Positions 5,866 to 13,829 are shown, counted from the stretch's first letter. The stretch is 13,829 nt of DNA from an uncultured Ruminococcus sp. (GCA_937894495.1 CALCRR010000439.1:1-13829); one strand, 5' to 3'. Made by a program: numbers and translations. The notes: generated by a model from the sequence alone, not told the origin.

Positions 5866-6963
5866 TTACGGCTGAAGCTCAGCCAGCGAACTGTTTCTGT
5901 AGGACTTATCATTGGTGACTTCCTTTATCACATTTATCTCTTTTGGGAATGTGATCTCGGCAGCTTCGTCGTTCAGCTCTATCTCTGCGATAGCTTTATC
6001 CTTCCAGAAGGGGTAAACGTCTATCTCAAAATAACGGTTTTCATATGTAAGGCAGTAGCGGTCCTTGCGTATCTGGCGCTTGGTGGTATCGGCATTCATA
6101 AGCAGGTCAAGATATTCACGCTCTGAAAGCCTTTTTTCTATCTCCACACGTTTAAGGTCGCTGACTGTGCGCTTTGTGGTGAGAAAATAGATGTAATTGC
6201 CCTCATATCCCCTCTGGCGCACACGTACCTCGTCATCGTTCTCCGATCTTAGATAGGTCTGTATTATCTCCACCCTCCGGCAGTTCGGCAGAGACTCCAG
6301 CCAGCTGATATCGGGGTATTCGATAAGATATTTGCGCTCGATCTCCAGCGGCTCGGGCTCACCCAGGAATGAGGATATCTCAGCTATAAGCTGCTTCATC
6401 TTGGTCTCAAAATCAAACGAATTATCCACCACACGCAGATGCGGGTGACCTGTCCAGGCAGATATTAGCTTATCATCAAGGGCAGCTGCTTCATCGGCAG
6501 TTTCTGTTCTGGCAGAGTTGTTTGCTGTGGTATAAAAATCCCTTGCACCCTTGGCAGCTGTTACCAGATGAAAAACTGCGTCGTAATTATCTCTCAGCTC
6601 TATCTCGTTGGTGCCCAGATATGAAAGCACCTGAGAAAACTCCAGCTCGGTCATATAAGCCTTGTTATCCAGCGCACCACGGTCGCACACAATAAGCACC
6701 TTGTCGGTATCCATAGTCAGGGCAGCCTGCTCGAATATCCTTTCCTTTTCCATTTGCAGTCTGAGCTGACATTTCTGGTACTCCACATTGCTGCCGCAGG
6801 TCCAGGGGGCGACTCCCCCCGTGATAAGCTCAGTGGCAGTTTCGGGAACAAACAGGACCTTATAGCCCATCTGCGCGAAAGATCTCTGCACCCAGCTCAT
6901 TGCTGTAGACTTGCCTGCACAGGGTCCGCCTGTGATAACTATTTTTGTGATATTCACTTTCAT
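5866..6963 (-). CDS. AAA/P-loop NTPase fused to a CYTH domain
   Basis: A two-domain cytosolic protein of 365 residues from the ATG at 6963; a GTG directly before it (6966) could add one residue. The numbering here counts that extra residue. Residues 6-200 form an AAA_28/NadR-kinase-like P-loop domain with GGPCAGKST (13-21) and a Walker-B-like strand ending VLIVCDRG (90-97). Residues 205-360 form a CYTH (triphosphate tunnel) domain: signature E208-I-E210-R-K212, then DEVRVRQRG (245-253), TTKRT (263-267), VEIEKR (274-279), FEIDVYPF (313-320) and AIAEIEL (325-331), the charged strands that line the tunnel. CYTH enzymes hydrolyse or cyclise triphosphate-containing substrates such as inorganic triphosphate, thiamine triphosphate or ATP; P-loop kinases of the first type phosphorylate small metabolites. 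Which substrate applies here cannot be read from sequence. AGGAA lies 4 nt before the ATG. Confidence 0.85.
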   Translation of the reverse strand: MKVNITKIVITGGPCAGKSTAMSWVQRSFAQMGYKVLFVPETATELITGGVAPWTCGSNVEYQKCQLRLQMEKERIFEQAALTMDTDKVLIVCDRGALDNKAYMTELEFSQVLSYLGTNEIELRDNYDAVFHLVTAAKGARDFYTTANNSARTETADEAAALDDKLISAWTGHPHLRVVDNSFDFETKMKQLIAEISSFLGEPEPLEIERKYLIEYPDISWLESLPNCRRVEIIQTYLRSENDDEVRVRQRGYEGNYIYFLTTKRTVSDLKRVEIEKRLSEREYLDLLMNADTTKRQIRKDRYCLTYENRYFEIDVYPFWKDKAIAEIELNDEAAEITFPKEINVIKEVTNDKSYRNSSLAELQP

Positions 6964-6976
6964 CACTTCCTATGAT

Positions 6977-7105
6977 CTATCTTTTATTCTCAGCTCTGAG
7001 AGCATCTCGTTTTTCAGCCTCGGTATAAGGCTCAAAGCTGTATTCCTCGGGGTCAAATTCAAAATCCTCAATATCACTGCCGTAGGGCGGTTCGTCCCCG
7101 TACAT
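6977..7105 (-). CDS. Possible small acidic protein, unrecognised
   Basis: A 42-codon frame starting with ATG at 7105 and ending TAG at 6977, filling the gap between the rRNA methyltransferase and AAA-CYTH genes and ending 13 nt before the latter. The product is strongly acidic and rich in Asp, Glu, Tyr and Phe in its first two thirds (DIEDFEFDPEEYSFEPY), then turns charged-helical (TEAEKRDALRAENKR). It has no cysteine and no membrane segment. The frame also reads through an upstream CTG at 7123, adding MSLFGG-like residues, and AGGA lies 3 nt before that CTG, so a non-standard start giving 48 residues is possible. Neither start has an ideal ribosome-binding site. Position and composition argue for a real gene; I know no family for it. 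Confidence 0.4.
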   Translation of the reverse strand: MYGDEPPYGSDIEDFEFDPEEYSFEPYTEAEKRDALRAENKR

Positions 7106-7142
7106 TCCGCCGAAGAGGCTCAGCTGTCCTGATCAAATTCCG

Positions 7143-8516
7143 TCAGCACGGGTCATGTGTCAGCAGACAGACTGTCTCAACGTGTCCCGTTCTTGGGAAC
7201 ATATCCACCCCCATGACCTTTTCGGTCTTATACCCCAGCTCGCCAAGTATTGCGCAGTCACGGGCGGCGGTGGTGTGGTTACAGGATATCATAACTATCC
7301 GTTTGGGAGACATTTTTGACATATATTCAAGGGCTTCCCTGTCACAGCCTTTTCTGGCTGGGTCTGCTATTATCACATCGGGTCTAACGCCCTTATCGTA
7401 AAGTATAGCTGCGGCTTTTTTAGCGTCTGCGCAGATAAACTCTGCATTATCAATGCCGTTTGCAAGGGCGTTCTGTTTTGCGTTTTCTATGGCTTGGGGG
7501 ATCATCTCAACTCCCATAAGCCTTTTTACCTTAGCCGCCATAGAAAGCCCGATAGTGCCTGCGCCGCAGTAAAGGTCCAGCAGCACATCGTCTTTGTCAA
7601 GCTCTGCAAGAGTCTCGGCTGCCTTATAAAGCCGCTCTGCCTGCAAAGTGTTTACCTGATAGAAGGACAGGGGCGAAAGCTTTATCCTGTTACCGCACAT
7701 AACATCGGTCATCTCGCCGCTGCCGTATATGGGCTTTAGCTTAGTGCCAAGTATAACATTTGTGTTTTTGGGGTTCTCATTTAAAACTACAGTTTTTATG
7801 TCCTTAAACTGTGAGACCAGAAGCGGCGGAAGATCGCCGAAGACCTCGGCTTTTTTTAGGCTTGTGACCACAAGGCACACCATTATCTCGCCGCTGTGCT
7901 CCCCTCTTCTGATAAAAATATGCCTGAGCAGCCCCTGCAGAGTGACCTCGTTATAAGCAGGTATTTTTTTTATGTTCACGTAAGCCATAATCGTTTCCAG
8001 GATATCCAAAAAGATCTCAGGCTGCAGCCTGCAATGGTGATACTCCACCACCCTGTGAGAGCGCCTTGCGTAAAAGCCGCAGACCGCTCTGCCGTTGAGC
8101 TCTGCCACGGGGTACTGGGCTTTGTTGCGGTAGTTATCAGTATTCTCGCAGCCCATAAACGGCAGATATTCGGGGAAGAGCCTGCCTATGCGCTCAAAGG
8201 AATCTCTTATGAATTTATCCTTTATCCTGCATTCCTCATCATAGCTTATATGCCGAAAACAGCAGCCGCCGCACTGACGGCTCACGGGGCAGTCGGGCTT
8301 TATCCTGCTTTCACCCTGCTCATAAAGCTCATCAACAATGCCGTAGCAGTATGAGCTTTTCACCTTAACTATCCTGCACCTGAGCTTATCGCCCACTGCG
8401 GTATCGGGGATAAACACGGTCATGCCGTTACATCTGGCAACGCCGCTGCCCTCGTTGGTGATATCTTCTATCTCGGTATCATAAAGTTCATTCTTTTTCA
8501 GGGTCGGTCTTTGCAT
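7143..8516 (-). CDS. 23S rRNA (uracil-5-)-methyltransferase, RlmD/RlmCD type
   Basis: SAM-dependent enzyme of the RumA/TrmA family that forms 5-methyluridine in 23S rRNA; 457 residues. Domains in order: TRAM RNA-binding domain (about 8-65), an iron-sulfur cluster motif with C76-x5-C82-x2-C85 plus C162, and a Rossmann methyltransferase domain with LLDLYCGAGTIGLS (312-325). The expected acid-containing motif appears as ADPARKGC (384-391), and the catalytic cysteine is C412 in MISCNHTTAARD, where most relatives have SCNP. I start at the ATG at 8516 because GAGGA stands 5 nt upstream and the TRAM domain follows at once; a start at 8546 adds 10 unlikely residues. Either way it overlaps the end of the upstream radical-SAM gene (by 29 nt from 8516), indicating translational coupling. 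Firmicutes often use one dual-specificity enzyme (RlmCD), so the exact target site is uncertain. Confidence 0.9.
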   Translation of the reverse strand: MQRPTLKKNELYDTEIEDITNEGSGVARCNGMTVFIPDTAVGDKLRCRIVKVKSSYCYGIVDELYEQGESRIKPDCPVSRQCGGCCFRHISYDEECRIKDKFIRDSFERIGRLFPEYLPFMGCENTDNYRNKAQYPVAELNGRAVCGFYARRSHRVVEYHHCRLQPEIFLDILETIMAYVNIKKIPAYNEVTLQGLLRHIFIRRGEHSGEIMVCLVVTSLKKAEVFGDLPPLLVSQFKDIKTVVLNENPKNTNVILGTKLKPIYGSGEMTDVMCGNRIKLSPLSFYQVNTLQAERLYKAAETLAELDKDDVLLDLYCGAGTIGLSMAAKVKRLMGVEMIPQAIENAKQNALANGIDNAEFICADAKKAAAILYDKGVRPDVIIADPARKGCDREALEYMSKMSPKRIVMISCNHTTAARDCAILGELGYKTEKVMGVDMFPRTGHVETVCLLTHDPC

Positions 8517-9966
8517 AAAAATCCTCAATTTCGTTTTTTCTGGCAATCATCAGGTCAAAATGCTTGTTATACTCCAGAGGGAATTTATAGTTGAAAACAC
8601 GCTGAATTCCCTTATTCTTATCCACCAGCTTGGTTGAAGCCCCTGCGCCCATGGCAAGGATAGTCTGCACCTCTTCCATGATGTAGATATTGTAAAGGCT
8701 CTCATGTCCCGTTTTTGACCAGCCGATATTTTCAAGGTTGCCCACCATGTTTTTCTGCCTGTAGAGATAATAAGGGTGATAACCGCTGCCCATAAGCCTG
8801 TTTGATGCATGGTCTACCATTACATCGGTGGGGTTTTCAAGCACAGATCTGTCGCCGCGGTTGAGAAGTGCCGCCCTTTTTATTGACAAAGTGTGCACCG
8901 TTATGTTTTCGGGAGAAAGCTCTGTGAGCTTATCCACAGTGTTTTTAAAGCTATCCACAGTATCGGTGGGCAGCCCTGCTATTATATCGGTGTTCACGCT
9001 GTCAAATCCTATTTTGCGAGCCAGCTCAAAGCTCTCAAAAAACTGTGCCGAGTTATGCTTTCTGCCTATGACCTCAAGAACGCTGTCGTTTAAGGTCTGT
9101 GGATTTATTGATATCCTTGTGCAGCCGTTTGCTTTAATGGCTCTGAGCTTTTCTTCGGTTATGGTATCGGGTCTGCCTGCTTCAACGGTGTATTCTCTCA
9201 CGTTTGACATATCAAAGGAATGCTCGATAGCCTTCATAACAGCGCTCAGCTGCTGCGCCGAGAAGCTGGTGGGGGTGCCGCCGCCGAAATAGACGGTATC
9301 CAGCTTTAAGCCAAGCCTTTTCACCAGCTGTGCAGTATAGCGTGTTTCACGGCAGAGCTTATCAATATACTCGGGTATAAGCTTTATGCCGCTGTCGTAG
9401 GTCTGGGATATGAAGGAGCAGTATGAGCACCTTGTGGGGCAGAAGGGTATGGATATGTAAAGGCTGAATGACCTGCCGTCAAGCTCATCAAGTATCTTTT
9501 TCTGGGTCATGGCGGTCTCATAGGCGATATCGCACTTTTCTTTACTTACCAGATACTCGCACTTTAAAAGATCATATATCTCCTCCCGGCTTTTGCCCTC
9601 GCTTAAAAAGCTGTTTACACGCTTTACGGGTCTGATACCAGTTATAACTCCCCACTTAGGCACAATACCCGTAAATCCAGATAGAATTTTGTATAAAATA
9701 CGTGACAAGTGTAATTCCTTGTCGGAATTTATTAAACTGACATTTTTGTAAAGTATCTCGCCTTGTCGCTTTGTTTTACCCTCGTAATTACAAATGATAT
9801 AAAGCAGCGTGTAACTTTTGCATTCCTTTTGTCTGACAAAAATATAATTATTTTCAACTTCTATCTTATCGCTGTAAATATGGGTGAATTTTGTAGCAGG
9901 GATAAAAAGCTTCAGCACTCCCTCTATCTCATATTTATAGTCGTTGCCGCTGAATATGATGATCAT
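8488..9966 (-). CDS. hemZ: Coproporphyrinogen III oxidase-like radical SAM protein (HemZ-like)
   Basis: Radical SAM enzyme of the HemN/HemZ group, 492 residues. An N-terminal region of about 160 residues typical of HemZ (MIIIFSGNDYKYEIE start) precedes the radical SAM core. The cluster-binding motif is C176-x3-C180-x2-C183 within SIPFCPTRCSYCSF, followed by the SAM-binding GGGTPT (228-233) and ISINPQTLND-type strands. In B. subtilis HemZ is linked to oxygen-independent coproporphyrinogen III conversion; in heme-poor anaerobes members of this family may do something else, so the enzymatic role is an inference. The start ATG overlaps the stop of the MBL-fold gene (ATGA, 4 nt), and this gene overlaps the methyltransferase gene downstream. 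The recJ-relA-MBL-hemZ order is common in clostridia. Confidence 0.87.
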   Translation of the reverse strand: MIIIFSGNDYKYEIEGVLKLFIPATKFTHIYSDKIEVENNYIFVRQKECKSYTLLYIICNYEGKTKRQGEILYKNVSLINSDKELHLSRILYKILSGFTGIVPKWGVITGIRPVKRVNSFLSEGKSREEIYDLLKCEYLVSKEKCDIAYETAMTQKKILDELDGRSFSLYISIPFCPTRCSYCSFISQTYDSGIKLIPEYIDKLCRETRYTAQLVKRLGLKLDTVYFGGGTPTSFSAQQLSAVMKAIEHSFDMSNVREYTVEAGRPDTITEEKLRAIKANGCTRISINPQTLNDSVLEVIGRKHNSAQFFESFELARKIGFDSVNTDIIAGLPTDTVDSFKNTVDKLTELSPENITVHTLSIKRAALLNRGDRSVLENPTDVMVDHASNRLMGSGYHPYYLYRQKNMVGNLENIGWSKTGHESLYNIYIMEEVQTILAMGAGASTKLVDKNKGIQRVFNYKFPLEYNKHFDLMIARKNEIEDFYAKTDPEKE

Positions 9967-10607
9967 CTGGGGTCTCTCACAAATTCTTTAAGGTAGAGGT
10001 TGAACTTCTTTTCCTCTTCAAGAGTGGTGGTCACCATATGCCCGGGGTAAATGGTAAGGTCGCCCCCCAGGTCAGCGATCTTCGCAAGTGACTTCATCAT
10101 CTGCTGACTGTTGCCGTCGGGCATATCTGTTCTGCCGATGGAGCGTGCAAACAAGGTGTCGCCCGAGAACATACTGCTGCCGCATATAAAGCAAGCCGAG
10201 CCGCTGGTATGCCCCGGGGTGTCCAGCACGTCAAACTCCAGCTCGTCAAGGGTGAGTATATCGTTCTCGGTAAACAGCTTTACCTCCCCCGTGTATTTTC
10301 TGCAGCCTCTTGCTCTGAAATGGTTTGCTAGCATACTGTTCTCATCTGTGAGCTTATCCTTATCCATGGGGTGAATATACACCTCGCAGCCTGTTCTGTC
10401 AACCAGGTCTGCCACCGCACCTATGTGGTCAAAATGGCCGTGGGTGAGAAATATTTTTTTGAGCTCCACCCCGTAGAACTCTATCTGATCCATTATATAA
10501 TCAGCGTCCGCAGGGGCGTCTATGAGCACTGCGTTGTTCTTCTCGCTGACCACCAGATAGCTGTTGGTCTCACAGATGCTCAGGGGTTTTAATTTGAAAA
10601 TTCTCAT
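9963..10607 (-). CDS. MBL-fold metallohydrolase (glyoxalase II-like, YqgX type)
   Basis: A soluble metallo-beta-lactamase-fold hydrolase of 214 residues, the normal length for the YqgX/GloB-like group. The metal ligands are all visible: H56-x-H58-x-D60-H61 in THGHFDHIGA, H133 in DTPGHTSGS, D150 in SGDTLF and H190 in YPGHMVTTT. Such proteins hydrolyse thioesters such as S-lactoylglutathione or bacillithiol analogues; the true substrate here is unknown. The ribosome-binding site is a perfect AGGAGG about 5 nt before the ATG and overlaps the stop codon of relA, so translation is tightly linked to the upstream gene. It overlaps the radical SAM gene by 4 nt. Confidence 0.88.
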   Translation of the reverse strand: MRIFKLKPLSICETNSYLVVSEKNNAVLIDAPADADYIMDQIEFYGVELKKIFLTHGHFDHIGAVADLVDRTGCEVYIHPMDKDKLTDENSMLANHFRARGCRKYTGEVKLFTENDILTLDELEFDVLDTPGHTSGSACFICGSSMFSGDTLFARSIGRTDMPDGNSQQMMKSLAKIADLGGDLTIYPGHMVTTTLEEEKKFNLYLKEFVRDPR

Positions 10608-10616
10608 GATTACCTC

Positions 10617-12905
10617 CTACTTTCCGCTTCTCTCAACCGATATAACGTTTTTTATCTTCTGCAGTCTTGATATCACCGTTTTCAGCTGCTCCATACCTGC
10701 GATGCTCACCGTTACAGACATAAGCGCATTGCCGTTTTTGAGCTCCCTGGATGTAGACTCGTAAATAAATACATTTATCATCGCCAGCGCCGATGAAACG
10801 TCTGCCAGCAGACCTATCCTGTCCACCGCTATGATATCAAGGGTAGTTTTGAAATAGGTGGTGTCGTTCTTGCTGCGGTTCTTTTCCCAGCTTACCTTTA
10901 CCCACCTGTCCTCATTATCGTTGTTTTTCTTCTGGTTCAGATAATTTGAACAGTCCGCCTTGTGGACAGATATGCCGTGACCTCTGGTGATAAAGCCCAC
11001 TATCTCGTCCCCCGGCAGCGGGTTGCAGCACTGGGCGAATTTGATAACGCAGTCGTTTATGCCGTCAACTATTACTCCCGACGACGCCTTGACGGTCTTT
11101 GGGTGGAGCTCCAGCGCTGTATCGTCAGCCTTGTCGCCGTAGCGCTTGTTATACTCGGCTTTGAGCCTTTGCATAAGCTTTGAAAGCTGAACTCCCCCGT
11201 AGCCTATGGCTGCAAAAAAGTCGTCTATAGTATCGCAGTTGTGGCGCTTCATATCGAGCTTGAGAAAATCTTCCAGCTCCTCCTCGGGAACTCTTATCAT
11301 ATTCTTGCGGAATTCTCTTTCCAGAGCGCTCCTGCCCTCGAAGATATTTTCCTCTCGCCTTTCCTTTTTGAACCAGGAGCGTATCTTCGACTTAGCTTCA
11401 TTGGTCTTGGCGATATTGAGCCATGACCTGCTGGGACCGTGCCCCGGCACGTTGGTGGTGAGTATCTCGATTATCTCCCCTGTTTTGATCTGATAATCGT
11501 AGGAGACCATTTTCTTGTCAGCCTTGGCGCCGCACATTCTGTGGCCCACCTGGGTGTGTATAGCATAGGCAAAGTCGATGACCGTTGAGCCTGCGGGCAG
11601 TGTTATCATATCCCCCTTGGGAGTAAATGCGAAAACGTCCTCGGGAGCAAGGTCATTTTTAATGGCTCTTACTATTTCCTCAACGTCGTTAGACTCCTGC
11701 TGCGACTCGATTATCTGCCTTATCCACGCCAGCCTGTGGTCGTCCTTTGAGCTGCTTCTTACGCCCTCCTTATATTTCCAGTGGGCTGCGATGCCGTATT
11801 CGGCAGTTCTGTGCATCTCCCATGTTCTTATCTGCACCTCAAAGGGTATGCCTGCCCTGCCTATAACGGTGGTGTGCAGCGACTGGTACATATTTGCCTT
11901 GGGGGTAGATATATAGTCCTTGAACCTGTTGGGTATGGGCTTGAACATATCGTGTATTATACCAAGCACGTTATAGCACTCGGTAACTGTATTGACTATT
12001 ATCCTGACGGCATATCTGTCATATATCTGGTCGATCTCCTTGCCGTCACGGTAGACCTTTTTATAGATACCGTAATTGCTTTTTACCCTGCCCTCAATGG
12101 TGGGCACAGGCTCAAAGTCTTTACTGAGCCTTTCGTGGATACGCTCCTTTATACCCTCCACCAGCTCTTCCCTGCTCTCCTTGCGGATAGCCATCTGCTG
12201 CTCGATATCCTCATAGGCATAGGGGTCGAGGTAGAAAAACGCCAGGTCCTCGAACTCGTCCTTGATAGAGCGTATTCCCAGCCTGTGGGCTATGGGGGAA
12301 TAGATGTTCATAGTCTCATGAGCGATAGTCCTGCGCTTTTCCTCATGGCAGAAATTCAGCGTCCTCATATTATGCAGCCTGTCTGCCAGCTTTATGATTA
12401 TGACCCTTATATCCTCGCTCATGGCAAGAAGTATCTTTCTGATATTCTCAGCCTTCTGCTCCTCCTTGGTAAATATCTCTACCTTGCCCAGCTTTGTGAC
12501 GCCGTTTACCAGCATAGCCACATCTGCGCCGAAAAGCTTTCTCAGCTCTTCAAGAGTACAGTCGGTATCCTCCACCACATCATGAAGCAGTGCGGCACAG
12601 ATAGTATCGGTATCCATGCCCAGCTCCAGCAGGATATAAGCCACAGCGATAGGGTGAGAGATATAGGGCTCGCCTGACTCCCTTTTCTGGTCGTGGTGGA
12701 ACTTTTCCGCAAGCTCATAGGCTGAAACTATTTTTGAAAGGTCGTACTGCTTTTCAGAGTCCAGCACCTTCTGCAATATCATATCAATGGTATACACAGT
12801 CTGGCTCGCTTTATAGATGTGGCTGGGTATAGCTACCCCCGATCCTGACAGGGTCGCCTGAGTCTTTTTTTCTTCTTTGCTTGTATTATTGACCATATCT
12901 GACAT
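10617..12905 (-). CDS. relA: Bifunctional (p)ppGpp synthetase/hydrolase RelA/SpoT
   Basis: Stringent-response enzyme that makes and degrades (p)ppGpp; 762 residues. Domains: HD hydrolase with H84 (SHP) and H108-D109 (LLHDVVEDTD), plus DRLHNMRT (175-182), so hydrolase residues are intact; synthetase with YDRYAVRIIV (295-304), RFKD (327-330) and YQSLHTTV (340-347), the RxKD form that marks bifunctional Rel rather than monofunctional RelA; TGS (about 422-481); a conserved-cysteine region with AQCCNPLPGDEIVGF (624-638); and a C-terminal ACT domain (about 684-758). The N terminus is about 40 residues longer than B. subtilis Rel, with a low-complexity Ser/Thr/Lys-rich leader; ATG at 12905 is nonetheless supported by GGGGTG 5 nt upstream. 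It overlaps the recJ stop by one base (TAATG). Confidence 0.95.
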   Translation of the reverse strand: MSDMVNNTSKEEKKTQATLSGSGVAIPSHIYKASQTVYTIDMILQKVLDSEKQYDLSKIVSAYELAEKFHHDQKRESGEPYISHPIAVAYILLELGMDTDTICAALLHDVVEDTDCTLEELRKLFGADVAMLVNGVTKLGKVEIFTKEEQKAENIRKILLAMSEDIRVIIIKLADRLHNMRTLNFCHEEKRRTIAHETMNIYSPIAHRLGIRSIKDEFEDLAFFYLDPYAYEDIEQQMAIRKESREELVEGIKERIHERLSKDFEPVPTIEGRVKSNYGIYKKVYRDGKEIDQIYDRYAVRIIVNTVTECYNVLGIIHDMFKPIPNRFKDYISTPKANMYQSLHTTVIGRAGIPFEVQIRTWEMHRTAEYGIAAHWKYKEGVRSSSKDDHRLAWIRQIIESQQESNDVEEIVRAIKNDLAPEDVFAFTPKGDMITLPAGSTVIDFAYAIHTQVGHRMCGAKADKKMVSYDYQIKTGEIIEILTTNVPGHGPSRSWLNIAKTNEAKSKIRSWFKKERREENIFEGRSALEREFRKNMIRVPEEELEDFLKLDMKRHNCDTIDDFFAAIGYGGVQLSKLMQRLKAEYNKRYGDKADDTALELHPKTVKASSGVIVDGINDCVIKFAQCCNPLPGDEIVGFITRGHGISVHKADCSNYLNQKKNNDNEDRWVKVSWEKNRSKNDTTYFKTTLDIIAVDRIGLLADVSSALAMINVFIYESTSRELKNGNALMSVTVSIAGMEQLKTVISRLQKIKNVISVERSGK

Positions 12906-13829
12906 TAGTCACCCCGTCCTTCCATCATTGATCTCAGCCTTCTCAGCGTGTCCGAGTCCTCAAGATCCACACGGTGAGATACAGGCAGAAGCTTTATTTT
13001 CATCGAAGCAGGCTTAAACTCGATAAGCTGCTTATCTCTGAAAATATCTATGCAGATATGCAGCTTGCAGTAATTAAGCGCATCGTCCGACAGTCTCATG
13101 AACATATCATCAAGGGTCGTCTCCTTTACGGAGCTTATGTATTTATAAACAGCTATCAGCTCACTGCGCCGGGGAGTCATCTTTTTGATAAAGTTCACAG
13201 GCAGCTCTTCGCCCCTCATAAGCTGTTCATAGGCTTCCTTGGCGGCAAAATAGCGCTCCTGCTTTACTCCGCTGAGCCTGTGGTCTATTACTCTTACAGA
13301 GACAGACTCTCTGCCGTTGAAAACATTTATATCAAGGCTTACCAGCATATCCAGCTTATCGCAGACCTTAAAGCTCAGCTTATCGGGTGAAAGCCCGAAC
13401 ATCAGCGCCTGCCCCTTAGCACCGCCGTAGTTGAAATCTATCTTAGTGTGCTTGCCCTGAGAAAGCGGTGTTATCCTCTCGACCCTTGCCCCCAGCATAG
13501 CAAACACAGGCTGTGAGTTTTTAGCACCCGTAGGCTCCAGCACTTTAAGCCCCTTTACAGCGTCGATACTCAGATCCCGGGGCAAAAGCTGCTTATCGGC
13601 TGTGAGCACAGCCACAGGGGCTTTATCAAGCTTTGCTGCAAAATCATGCACCAGCCTTTTAAACTCACTGATATCCTCTTCTTTAAGAGAAAGTCCGCCT
13701 GCACACTCATGACCGCCGAATTTTATAAGCACGTCTTTGCAGTATGTCAGGCACTCAAACACATTAAAGCCCTTTACAGACCTTGCCGAGCCCCTGGCTT
13801 CGCCGTTTTCATCAACAGATATTATTATG
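12905..13829 (-). CDS. recJ: Single-stranded-DNA exonuclease RecJ (3' part, 5' end beyond window)
   Basis: The C-terminal ~307 residues of RecJ, a 5'-3' exonuclease acting on single-stranded DNA in recombination and repair. The frame runs open to the right edge; the GTG at 13762 is internal, not a start, because the residues before it (SVDENGEARGSARSVKGFN) are the conserved lead-in to the DHHA1 domain. DHHA1 shows the diagnostic FGGHECAGG motif. An OB-fold region follows (with FNVFNGRESVSVRVIDHR-like strand content) and then a helical C-terminal extension typical of the longer Firmicute RecJ. The catalytic DHH motifs lie outside the window, so activity cannot be judged. It is the first visible gene of the long minus-strand operon and its stop overlaps the relA start. 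Confidence 0.92.
   Translation of the reverse strand, partial: IIISVDENGEARGSARSVKGFNVFECLTYCKDVLIKFGGHECAGGLSLKEEDISEFKRLVHDFAAKLDKAPVAVLTADKQLLPRDLSIDAVKGLKVLEPTGAKNSQPVFAMLGARVERITPLSQGKHTKIDFNYGGAKGQALMFGLSPDKLSFKVCDKLDMLVSLDINVFNGRESVSVRVIDHRLSGVKQERYFAAKEAYEQLMRGEELPVNFIKKMTPRRSELIAVYKYISSVKETTLDDMFMRLSDDALNYCKLHICIDIFRDKQLIEFKPASMKIKLLPVSHRVDLEDSDTLRRLRSMMEGRGD

Noticed and set aside
11781..12677. Plus-strand open frame of 298 codons
   Set aside because: It lies wholly antisense to relA, lacks a ribosome-binding site and shows no recognisable family; it mirrors the codon bias of the relA strand.
1..13829. Search by eye for tRNA/rRNA genes, CRISPR repeats, insertion-sequence ends, phage genes or toxin-antitoxin pairs
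   Set aside because: No supporting pattern seen; coding density and gene types are those of core chromosome.

Overview
The window looks like chromosomal DNA of a Gram-positive clostridial Firmicute, most likely a Ruminococcus-type member of the Oscillospiraceae/Ruminococcaceae. This is inferred from protein content: SpmA/SpmB, a short AbrB-type regulator with a cysteine-pair tail, HemZ, a bifunctional RelA/SpoT with an RFKD motif, and Shine-Dalgarno sites of the AGGAG/GGGGTG type. Base composition looks even across the window. I see no rRNA, tRNA, CRISPR array, insertion sequence or phage gene.

Layout. (1) Positions 1-989, minus strand: spmA followed by the first three quarters of spmB (its 3' end is off the left edge), overlapping by 11 nt. 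(2) Positions 990-1264: AT-rich divergent intergenic region with a consensus SigA promoter reading right and a weaker candidate promoter for spmAB reading left. (3) Positions 1265-1660, plus strand: a single AbrB/SpoVT-like regulator gene ending at a clear intrinsic terminator. It is the only convincing plus-strand gene. (4) Positions 1664-3241, minus strand: a monocistronic Y-family DNA polymerase gene with its own consensus promoter, in which an inverted repeat of GAACA-type half-sites overlaps the -10 element. (5) Positions 3279-13829, minus strand: a long collinear run in transcription order recJ (3' part) - relA/spoT - MBL-fold hydrolase - hemZ-like radical SAM - RlmD/RlmCD-type rRNA methyltransferase - a tiny acidic ORF - AAA/P-loop + CYTH fusion - membrane HD-GYP protein - a remnant of a CPBP (CAAX-like) membrane protease - intrinsic terminator. 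The first genes are packed with 1-29 nt overlaps or a 9 nt gap, so they look like one operon whose promoter lies beyond the right edge.

Function. recJ-relA-MBL-hemZ is housekeeping: single-strand DNA repair, stringent response, a glyoxalase II-like hydrolase and a coproporphyrinogen-oxidase-like radical SAM enzyme. The operon's distal part adds proteins acting on nucleotides or phosphate chains (AAA-CYTH) and probably on cyclic di-GMP (HD-GYP). The most unusual items are the AAA-CYTH fusion, the HD-GYP protein with an ECF-S-like membrane domain, the strong polymerase promoter with its dyad operator, the decayed CPBP fragment, and the 42-48 residue acidic ORF. I do not see a clearly new defence or mobile system; most of the window is ordinary core genome.
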